Shown here in pieces: positions 58,801 to 64,000 of a DNA stretch of 64,000 nt. Each line of letters starts with the position of its first letter. The stretch's first letter is position 1. Source of the DNA: Streptomyces griseofuscus (lineage in GTDB: Bacteria; Actinomycetota; Actinomycetes; Streptomycetales; Streptomycetaceae); assembly GCF_014673495.1 (NCBI RefSeq), contig NZ_CP051006.1:4898001-4962000 (forward strand), in the 5' to 3' direction. The position numbers and the translations under genes were made by a program. A model generated the notes under the pieces. That model worked only from the letters and a program-made list of their open reading frames with translations, was not told the DNA's origin and ran no database searches.

Positions 58801-59182
58801 CCGGGTCGCCGTCGGGGGTCACCTTGTAGGCCCAGGTGAAGTAGGAGAACGGCTGCCCGTGCGAGGCCACCGCCAGGATGTCGTCGTCCGGGGACCAGCC
58901 GCACACCTGCGTGTCGGTGCTGCCCCAGTAGGTCAGCTGGCGCGCGGGTCCGCCGGTGACGTCCACCAGATGGATCTCGGGGACCAGACTGCGCCAGCTC
59001 GTGTACGCGATCCGGCTCCCGTCGGGGGAGAGGCGCGGGTGCCCGGTCTTGGTGCGGTCCGCCGTCAGCCGCCAGGCGCGGCCGGGGGCGTCGAGGGGGG
59101 ACAGCCACAGGTCGTCCTCGGACACGAAGCACAGCAGATCGCCACTGAGGTGGGGGAAGCGCAGATAGCTCACCCTCCCCAT
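55886..59182 (-). CDS. Tricorn-like protease (beta-propellers, PDZ, S41 peptidase)
   Basis: A 1098-residue protein; ATG 59182 (GGAAAAG upstream) begins MGRVSYLRFPHLSGDLLCFV as in tricorn relatives, while longer in-frame starts would enter the promoter. Two WD40/TolB-type beta-propellers fill residues about 1-690 ('TGHPRLSPDGSRIAYTSW', QVCGWSPDDDILAVASHG, DLAFSPDGSWLTWSHPG). A C1 linker, PDZ (about 760-850, ILPGDSSD...EGAVLTHVDGRPVD), and the S41 catalytic domain follow: KCGYLHIPDMGGSGWAQFNR, PALIVDVRGNAGGHISELVI, nucleophile Ser in LADEATSSDGDMITAAFK, and GRHRLGDGTVITVPMNAAWF. It degrades oligopeptides downstream of the proteasome. Divergent from a TetR gene with a strong dyad between. Confidence 0.95.
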   Translation of the reverse strand: MGRVSYLRFPHLSGDLLCFVSEDDLWLSPLDAPGRAWRLTADRTKTGHPRLSPDGSRIAYTSWRSLVPEIHLVDVTGGPARQLTYWGSTDTQVCGWSPDDDILAVASHGQPFSYFTWAYKVTPDGDPGGRLPWGPVSELQVADLDGERKTLLLTGTPPHEPASWKRYRGGATGRLWLHGERLLSDIDGHLANPMYVAGRIAFLSDHEGVGNLYSCAYDGTDLRRHTDHDAFYARHASSDGTRVVYQCAGDLWLVDDFSPRGTPRRLDVRLAGPAAGRRRYQVPAAQNIDGISVDETGRASAVVVRGSLYWLTHRDGPARTIADTPGVRVRLPEMLGSMGQVAYVTDAEGEDAVEIAQLPRATGDRPPRRLARGALGRVLEMISDPDGERLAVASHDGRLLLIDVPEEPGAGVPESPGTGVGAESEEGAVTELIRSVNGPVRDLAFSPDGSWLTWSHPGIGRSLRQIKLARIKDRLIVDVTDGRFEDETPVFTRDGRYLAFLSWRGFDPVYDVHTGDLSFPLGSRPYLVPLSSATPSPFALNPEGRPAAGGLDPLEDEETGEAGTVMVEVEGLASRVTPFPVIASKYSSLCPVAGGGLVWLRWPISGALGETFVNPADTSGRPTLEYFNITKAKKSELVGHLDWFAMSGDGTRLVVVDEGELRAVPSTEVGDADSTVWIDLRRILHEVDPPAEWRQAYDEAGRITRAYFWDPGMSGIDWDAVLDQYRPLVERVASPDEFADLLREVLGELGTSHAYVTAARRNEGPPHYQRWQGLLGADLVHREGGWTLRRILPGDSSDSKARSPLAGTGIREGAVLTHVDGRPVDPVTGPFPLLAGAGGTTVELTFTPAEGTGPPRRVAVVPLVDDRPLRYQHWVAKRRDVVRELSGGKCGYLHIPDMGGSGWAQFNRDLRMEVSRPALIVDVRGNAGGHISELVIEKLTRTILGWDLTRDAQPVSYTSNAPRGPVVALADEATSSDGDMITAAFKLLGLGPVVGQRTWGGVVGMTGRHRLGDGTVITVPMNAAWFDAYGWSIENRGVTPDLEILRTPLDWAEGRHAQMDDAIQLALKLLESNPAATPPDYSDVPNRSRPKLPPRPAS

Positions 59183-59257
59183 GCTTTTCCGCCTGCTGGG
59201 GGCGGGCAACTTATGTGCCGTTCTTATCCGTTCCTCACGTTCGTGATGGAGCACACG

Positions 59258-59279
59258 TACGAAACGGTTTCGTTTCGTA
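59258..59279. promoter_or_regulatory. TetR operator between tricorn-like and TetR genes
   Basis: TACGAAACG-N4-CGTTTCGTA, a perfect 9-bp dyad. It lies 76 bases before the tricorn-like start and 100 before the TetR start, so one bound dimer could control both. A further GGACGTACG direct repeat lies at about 59298-59320. Confidence 0.75.
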
Positions 59280-59378
59280 TGCGGGGAGGGTATCTTCATG
59301 GACGTACGAAGATGGACGTACGCCAGGAAGTTCCGGAAAGAAGTCCGAAGAAAGTCCCGGTGCGAAAGGGTGGGCGAC

Positions 59379-59972
59379 ATGACCGAGGCCGTCGCGGCTG
59401 CACGTCGCAGTCGGATCACCCCCGAGCGCGAGGCCGAGCTGTACGGCGCCGTGCTCGACCTGCTCCGGGAGGTCGGCTACGACGCCCTGACCATGGACGC
59501 CGTCGCCGCTCGCACCCGCTCCAGCAAGGCCACGCTCTACCGCCAGTGGGGCGGCAAGGCCGATCTGGTGGTCAAGGCGCTGCGGCACAGCAAGCGCGGC
59601 CATCTCGGGGACATCGACACCGGCACCCTCCGCGGAGACCTGCACGCGCTCGTGGCGATGGAGGACGACTGCGTCATGGCGCAGAATTCCGCCCTGCTGC
59701 GGGGCATCGCCATGGCGATGCACCACAACGAGGATCTGCGTGAGGCCTTCAAGGAGCAGATCGTCGACGCCGAGATCGTCAACGGCCGGCGGATGCTCCA
59801 ACGGGCCGTCGACCGGGGCGAGGTCCGCCCGGACTGCCCGGCGATCGACTTCATGGTGCACATGATGGTCGGCGGCTTCGCCACCAGGACCCTCCTGGAG
59901 GACCAGCCGCCCACCCAGGCATTCCTCATCTCGTACATCGACGCCGTGGTCCTCCCCGCCCTCGGCGTCTGA
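59379..59972 (+). CDS. TetR-family regulator of MMPL exporter
   Basis: A 197-residue protein from ATG 59379 (AAAGGG 8 nt upstream). Helix-turn-helix: AELYGAVLDLLREVGYDALT, MDAVAARTRSSKATLYRQWG, and GKADLVVKALRH. The C-terminal domain belongs to the TetR_C_11-like group that often guards MMPL/MFS pumps. It is followed 111 bases later by the MMPL gene on the same strand, and its operator is likely the 59258-59279 dyad. Confidence 0.9.
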   Translation: MTEAVAAARRSRITPEREAELYGAVLDLLREVGYDALTMDAVAARTRSSKATLYRQWGGKADLVVKALRHSKRGHLGDIDTGTLRGDLHALVAMEDDCVMAQNSALLRGIAMAMHHNEDLREAFKEQIVDAEIVNGRRMLQRAVDRGEVRPDCPAIDFMVHMMVGGFATRTLLEDQPPTQAFLISYIDAVVLPALGV

Positions 59973-60083
59973 CCCTCCTCGCACACCCCCCATCAAGCCC
60001 ATCATCTGACGTCACCGCTCACGTCGTCGGGCTGATCACCCCTGCCCTGATGAACCCCACGACCTGACCGGGAGTACGCCTCC

Positions 60084-62294
60084 GTGGCCACATTCCTGTA
60101 CCGAATCGGCCGGCTCGCCTTCCGGCGACGGCACTTCGTCGCCCTGATATGGGTCGCGCTGCTCACCCTCGCCGGGGTGGGCGCCGCCTCCGCGCCGCCC
60201 GCCGGCAACTCCTCCTTCTCGATCCCCGGCACCGAGGCCCAGAAGGCCTTCGACCTGCTGGAGCAGCGCTTCCCCGGGATGAGCGCCGACGGCGCCACCG
60301 CGCGGGTCGTCTTCAAGGCGCCGGCCGGCGAGAAGATGACCGACAAGCTCAACAAGGCCGCCGTCGACAAGACGGTGCGCGAGCTGGGCCACGGCTCCGA
60401 GGTCGCCTCGGTCGCCGACCCGTACACCGGGCACACCGTCAGCCGGGACGGCTCCATCGCCTACGCCTCGGTGAAGTACAAGGTCTCCGGCATGGAGCTG
60501 AAGGACTCCTCGCGCGACGCGCTGAAGGACGCCGCGCAGCAGGCGCGGGCCTCCGGGCTGACCGTCGAGATCGGCGGTGACGCGCTCACCGCGATGCCCG
60601 AGGAGGGCGCGGGTGAGCTGATCGGCATCGGCATCGCCGCCGTCGTCCTCGTCATCACCTTCGGCTCGCTGCTCGCGGCCGGGCTGCCGCTGCTGACCGC
60701 GCTCATCGGCGTGGGCATCGGCGTCTCCTCCATCACCGCGCTGGCCTCCGCCCTCGACCTGGGCTCCACCACCTCCACCCTGGCGATGATGATCGGCCTC
60801 GCGGTCGGCATCGACTACGCCCTGTTCATCGTCTCCCGCTACCGCGCCGAACTCGCCGAGGGCCGCGAGCGCGAGGAGGCGGCGGGCCGCGCCGTCGGCA
60901 CGGCGGGCTCCGCGGTGGTCTTCGCCGGTCTGACCGTCGTCATCGCGCTGGTCGGCCTGTCCGTCGTCAACATCCCGATGCTGACCAAGATGGGCATCGC
61001 GGCGGCGGGCACGGTCGTCATCGCCGTACTGATCGCGCTCACGCTGATCCCCGCGCTGCTCGGATACACCGGCCGCAAGGTCAAGCCGGCCGGGGAGAAG
61101 AGCAAGCTGCTCGGCGGCGGGCGCCGGGTGAAGAAGCCGGGGCGCCCCAACATGGGCACCCGCTGGGCGAGTTTTGTCGTACGACGCCCCGTCGCGGTCC
61201 TCCTCCTCGGCGTGATCGGCCTCGGCGCCGCGGCCGTCCCGGTCTCCTCCCTCGAACTGGGTCTGCCCGACGACGGCTCCCAGCCCACCTCCACCACCCA
61301 GCGCCGCGCCTACGACCTGCTGTCCGAGGGCTTCGGCGCGGGCTTCAACGGCCCCCTGATGGTCGTCGTCGACGCCAAGGGCAGCGCCCACCCCAAGACG
61401 GCCTTCAGCGAGGTCGGCAAGGAGATCAAGGGCCTCAAGGACGTCGTCGCGGTCACCCCGGCCACGCCCAACAAGGCGGGCGACACGGCGATCATCACGG
61501 TCGTCCCCAAGTCCAAGCCGTCCTCCAGGTCCACCGAGGACCTGGTGCACGCGATCCGCGACAAGGGCGCGGACATCACCGCGAAGACGGACGCCAAGCT
61601 TTTGGTGACCGGCTCGACGGCGATGAACATCGACGTCTCCCAGCGCCTGAACGACGCGCTCCTGCCCTACCTCGCGCTGGTCGTGGGCCTGGCCTTCCTC
61701 CTGCTGATCGTGGTCTTCCGCTCGGTCCTCGTCCCGCTGAAGGCGGCCCTCGGCTTCCTGCTCAGTGTGCTCGCGGCGCTCGGCGCGGTCGTCGCGGTCT
61801 TCCAGTGGGGCTGGCTGTCCGGCCTGATGAACGTCCAGCAGACCGGCCCGGTCATGTCGATGATGCCGATCTTCATGGTGGGCGTGGTGTTCGGGCTCGC
61901 GATGGACTACGAGGTCTTCCTCGTCACCCGGATGCGGGAGGCGTACGTTCACGGCGAGAAGCCGACCCAGGCCGTGGTGACCGGCTTCCGGCACGGCGCC
62001 CGGGTCGTGACCGCCGCCGCCGTCATCATGATCGCCGTCTTCTCCGGCTTCATCGGCTCCAGCGAGTCCATGGTCAAGATGATCGGCTTCGGCCTCGCCA
62101 TCGCCGTCTTCTTCGACGCGTTCATCGTCCGCATGGCGATCGTCCCGGCCGTCCTCGCCCTGCTGGGCAAGCGGGCCTGGTGGCTGCCGAAGTGGCTGGA
62201 CCGGATCCTGCCCAACGTGGACGTCGAGGGCGAGGGTCTGCGCACCCGGGCCGCCGACGGCAAGGAGGACGAGCGGGAGCTGGTACGCGCCTGA
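60084..62294 (+). CDS. MMPL-family (RND) transporter
   Basis: A 736-residue protein from GTG 60084 (GGGAG upstream). It has two repeats of six membrane helices with an outer loop after TM1 and TM7. Proton-relay Asp-Tyr pairs are in GLAVGIDYALFIVSRYRAEL (TM4) and VFGLAMDYEVFLVTRMREAY (TM10), the MMPL hallmark. The C-terminus is soluble and charged (NVDVEGEGLRTRAADGKEDE). It exports hydrophobic lipids or drugs with proton motive force; mycobacterial relatives move lipids. Regulated by the upstream TetR. Confidence 0.94.
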   Translation: MATFLYRIGRLAFRRRHFVALIWVALLTLAGVGAASAPPAGNSSFSIPGTEAQKAFDLLEQRFPGMSADGATARVVFKAPAGEKMTDKLNKAAVDKTVRELGHGSEVASVADPYTGHTVSRDGSIAYASVKYKVSGMELKDSSRDALKDAAQQARASGLTVEIGGDALTAMPEEGAGELIGIGIAAVVLVITFGSLLAAGLPLLTALIGVGIGVSSITALASALDLGSTTSTLAMMIGLAVGIDYALFIVSRYRAELAEGREREEAAGRAVGTAGSAVVFAGLTVVIALVGLSVVNIPMLTKMGIAAAGTVVIAVLIALTLIPALLGYTGRKVKPAGEKSKLLGGGRRVKKPGRPNMGTRWASFVVRRPVAVLLLGVIGLGAAAVPVSSLELGLPDDGSQPTSTTQRRAYDLLSEGFGAGFNGPLMVVVDAKGSAHPKTAFSEVGKEIKGLKDVVAVTPATPNKAGDTAIITVVPKSKPSSRSTEDLVHAIRDKGADITAKTDAKLLVTGSTAMNIDVSQRLNDALLPYLALVVGLAFLLLIVVFRSVLVPLKAALGFLLSVLAALGAVVAVFQWGWLSGLMNVQQTGPVMSMMPIFMVGVVFGLAMDYEVFLVTRMREAYVHGEKPTQAVVTGFRHGARVVTAAAVIMIAVFSGFIGSSESMVKMIGFGLAIAVFFDAFIVRMAIVPAVLALLGKRAWWLPKWLDRILPNVDVEGEGLRTRAADGKEDERELVRA

Positions 62295-62317
62295 CGTACG
62301 GCTGCCGCCTGTGAACG

Positions 62318-62366
62318 GCCGGTGGGGGTGCCCGTGGGGACGGGGCTGCACCCTCACCGGCTTTTT
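62318..62366 (+). terminator. Intrinsic terminator after MMPL gene
   Basis: GCCGGTGGGGGTGC pairs with GCACCCTCACCGGC (one mismatch) and is followed by TTTTT. A classical T-tract terminator is uncommon in this GC range. Confidence 0.9.
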
Positions 62367-62443
62367 CCTTGTCCGGGGGTTGTCCCGTGCGGTCCTGGCT
62401 GCCGTGTGCGTTGTACGGGTACGGCGACGACGGGAGGTGGCAC

Positions 62444-63289
62444 GTGAACGACGGTGTGGACGAGGCGGGTTGGGACGTCGAGCCCGGTGATGAGATCGAA
62501 CCGGTGGTGCAGGCGGTGGGACGGCTGCTGAGGGTGTGCCGGGAGGCGGCGGGGCTGCGCCCCGGTGAGCTGGCGGAAGTGCTCGGGTACGGCGAGGACC
62601 TGATCCGGAAGATCGAGCGGGGCCAGCGCATTCCACGCCCGGAGTTCCTGGACAAGGCCGACCATGTCCTGCACGCGAACGGCCATCTCCGGGCCTTCAT
62701 GGAGGACATGAGACGGGCCCGGTACCCGAAGAAGGTGCGCCGGCTGAAGGAGCTGGAGGACCGGGCCGTGGAGATGCTGCTGTACAGCAACCACAACATC
62801 CATGGGTTGTTGCAGACGGAGGAGTACGCACGCACGCTGTTCGGGATGACCCAGCCCGCACTGCCGGACGACGTCATCGAGCGGGAGACCGCAGGTCGCG
62901 TGGCCCGGCAGTCGGTCTTCGAAAAGGATCCCGCGCCGACGCTCGGCTTCGTACAGGAGCAGGTGACGTTGGAGCGCCCTTACGGCTCGGAGGCAGTGCT
63001 GCGTCGTCAACTGGAACATTTGCTGGAACTCACCCGGTTGCGACATGTCACGCTCCAGGTGATGCCGACCAAGCGTCACGATCATGCGGGTACCCAGGGT
63101 CTCATCGAGATACTGAAGTTCGCGGACGGCTCAGCGATCGGGCGTTCCGACGGAGCGTTTAACGGTCGCCCGGTCCAAAACCCCAGGGAACTGCGGATCT
63201 TGGAGTTGCGCTATGGCATGATCCGGGCGCAGGCTCTCCCCCCAAGGGAGTCGCAAGCCTTCATCGAGCACGCGCTGGGGAGACTATGA
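62444..63289 (+). CDS. XRE/DUF5753 regulator of DUF397 cassette
   Basis: A 281-residue protein; GTG 62444 is chosen because GGGAGG lies 6 nt upstream. HTH at about residues 25-75: 'AVGRLLRVCREAAGLRPGEL', AEVLGYGEDLIRKIERGQRI. DUF5753 covers residues about 100-275: EMLLYSNHNIHGLLQTEEYA, VFEKDPAPTLGFVQEQVTLE and RHVTLQVMPTKRHDHAGTQG. It overlaps the first DUF397 gene (ATGA). Such XRE/DUF397 pairs abound in Streptomyces and resemble the developmental WhiJ/AbaA modules; DUF397 proteins usually antagonise their regulator. It is the intact counterpart of the broken regulator at 3.1 kb. Confidence 0.93.
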   Translation: MNDGVDEAGWDVEPGDEIEPVVQAVGRLLRVCREAAGLRPGELAEVLGYGEDLIRKIERGQRIPRPEFLDKADHVLHANGHLRAFMEDMRRARYPKKVRRLKELEDRAVEMLLYSNHNIHGLLQTEEYARTLFGMTQPALPDDVIERETAGRVARQSVFEKDPAPTLGFVQEQVTLERPYGSEAVLRRQLEHLLELTRLRHVTLQVMPTKRHDHAGTQGLIEILKFADGSAIGRSDGAFNGRPVQNPRELRILELRYGMIRAQALPPRESQAFIEHALGRL

Positions 63290-63477
63290 GCACGCCGGAA
63301 CTCCACTGGTTCAAGAGCAGCTACAGCAGCAGTGGCGAGCCCGGCGACTGCGTCGAGGTGGCCACCACCCCCGCCACGATCCACGTCCGCGACTCCAAGA
63401 GCCCTCACACCGCGCAGCTGACTGTGGCCTCTTCTGCCTGGACGAGTTTCCTTGTTCTGGTCGACGAGCATCTTTAG
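63286..63477 (+). CDS. DUF397 protein (first copy)
   Basis: A 63-residue protein from ATG 63286, overlapping the regulator stop. Family pattern: MSTPELHWFKSSYSSSGEPG, DCVEVATTPATIHVRDSKSP, and a C-terminal WTSFLVLVDEHL. Likely binds the adjacent XRE protein. Confidence 0.92.
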   Translation: MSTPELHWFKSSYSSSGEPGDCVEVATTPATIHVRDSKSPHTAQLTVASSAWTSFLVLVDEHL

Positions 63478-63481
63478 GGTT

Positions 63482-63673
63482 ATGAGCACGCCGGAACTGC
63501 ACTGGTTCAAGAGCAGCTACAGCAGCAGCAACGAGCCCGGCGACTGCGTCGAGGTAGCCGTCGCCTCCGCCGCGGTCCACATCCGCGACTCCAAGACGCC
63601 GCACTCCGCGCGGCTGGCGGTCGCACCGTCCGCCTGGGTAAATTTCCTCGCTGTGGTCGGGGAGCGTCGTTAA
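63482..63673 (+). CDS. DUF397 protein (second, duplicated copy)
   Basis: A 63-residue protein from ATG 63482, 4 bases after the first copy, with the stop region (TTTAGGGTT) supplying AGGG as ribosome site. MSTPELHWFKSSYSSSNEPG, DCVEVAVASAAVHIRDSKTP, and WVNFLAVVGERR differ from copy one mainly in the centre and C-terminus, so this is a recent tandem duplication. Confidence 0.92.
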   Translation: MSTPELHWFKSSYSSSNEPGDCVEVAVASAAVHIRDSKTPHSARLAVAPSAWVNFLAVVGERR

Positions 63674-63682
63674 TGTGCCGCT

Positions 63683-64000
63683 ATGACGACACCAGCCACT
63701 GACACCGACGGATCCGGCGCGCACCCCCGTTTCGCCGAGGCACTGAAGGAACTCGGCCTGGAGGAGGTGCTCGGGCGGGCCCGGAGGTTTCCCGAGGGGA
63801 CCCGGACTGCCGTGGAGGCCGCCGCGGCCGTGGGATGTGAACTCAGCCAGATCTGCAAGTCGTTGGTGTTCGCCGCCGACGGGGTGCCGGTGCTCGTGCT
63901 CATGGACGGGGCGTCCCGGGTGGACGTGGAGCGGGTCCGGGAGGAGCTGGGGGTCACCAAGGTGGGGCGGGCCGACGCGCAGGCGGTGCGGGAGGTCACC
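63683..64000 (+). CDS. YbaK/EbsC-type aminoacyl-tRNA deacylase (partial)
   Basis: Runs off the right edge. ATG 63683 gives 106 visible residues: MTTPATDTDGSGAHPRFAEA, LKELGLEEVLGRARRFPEGT, TAVEAAAAVGCELSQICKSL (the conserved Lys of the YbaK active site), VFAADGVPVLVLMDGASRVD, and ELGVTKVGRADAQAVREVT. The family hydrolyses mischarged Cys- or Pro-type tRNAs. No regulator is apparent. Confidence 0.88.
   Translation, partial: MTTPATDTDGSGAHPRFAEALKELGLEEVLGRARRFPEGTRTAVEAAAAVGCELSQICKSLVFAADGVPVLVLMDGASRVDVERVREELGVTKVGRADAQAVREVT

Noticed and set aside
60036..62636. 866-codon minus-strand open frame opposite the MMPL gene
   Set aside because: Consists of His/Asp/Arg/Gln-rich sequence typical of antisense frames; the MMPL protein on the plus strand is intact.
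1..64000. CRISPR array or cas genes
   Set aside because: No regularly spaced repeats with unique spacers and no Cas-like proteins were seen.
1..64000. Secondary-metabolite gene cluster
   Set aside because: No PKS, NRPS, terpene or RiPP core enzyme is present; the FMO/hydrolase/SDR operon lacks any assembly-line gene.

Overview
The window is high-GC actinobacterial DNA, almost certainly a Streptomyces chromosome. The supporting signs are strong G/C at third codon positions, many GTG/TTG starts, the principal-like sigma factor HrdD, an XRE-DUF5753/DUF397 cassette, and streptomycete families such as DUF6227, DUF5819/HTTM and DUF3494. From memory, the gene order around hrdD (MFS, MarR, LigB-type dioxygenase, GNAT, hrdD, TetR, WYL) and onward through L,D-transpeptidase, MscL, penicillin acylase, galU and moeA matches the conserved core around SCO3180-SCO3207 of S. 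coelicolor.

Layout. (1) 1-8.8 kb is accessory and partly decayed: an HTTM/DUF5819 membrane pair, a secreted DUF3494 ice-binding-like protein, a CorA-like transporter, and several broken genes (XRE regulator, serine hydrolase, SpoIIE-type phosphatase, anti-sigma-like ATPase). (2) 8.9-16.6 kb is an integrated mobilizable element next to tRNA-Arg(CCU). It carries relaxase, MobC, DUF2637 membrane protein, DUF3631 ATPase, excisionase, repressor and tyrosine integrase. No TraB/FtsK-type translocase or type IV secretion gene is visible, and the left attachment site is not seen. (3) 16.6-17.8 kb holds a nonsense-interrupted TetR gene and an MFS remnant. (4) 17.9-64 kb is intact core: lactate monooxygenase, M6 protease, TetR/MFS, MarR/dioxygenase, hrdD with a textbook SigR promoter, regulators, envelope functions (L,D-transpeptidase, MscL, LtrA, antiporter, penicillin acylase), a galU-moeA-moaC-moaB-acetyltransferase operon, tRNA-Ala(CGC), exonuclease III, a MerR-flanked monooxygenase/hydrolase/SDR operon, a tricorn-like protease divergent from a TetR-MMPL pair, and an XRE/DUF397/DUF397 cassette ending in a partial YbaK-like gene.

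How the parts work together. Molybdenum cofactor genes are translationally coupled behind galU. Redox stress probably feeds into hrdD through SigR. Several divergent regulator/target pairs have clear inverted repeats in their shared promoters. About 40 core genes to the right are free of frameshifts, while five genes flanking the mobile element are broken, so the damage looks like real decay and not poor sequence. I ran no computation: motifs, starts and repeats were read by eye, and family names are from memory.
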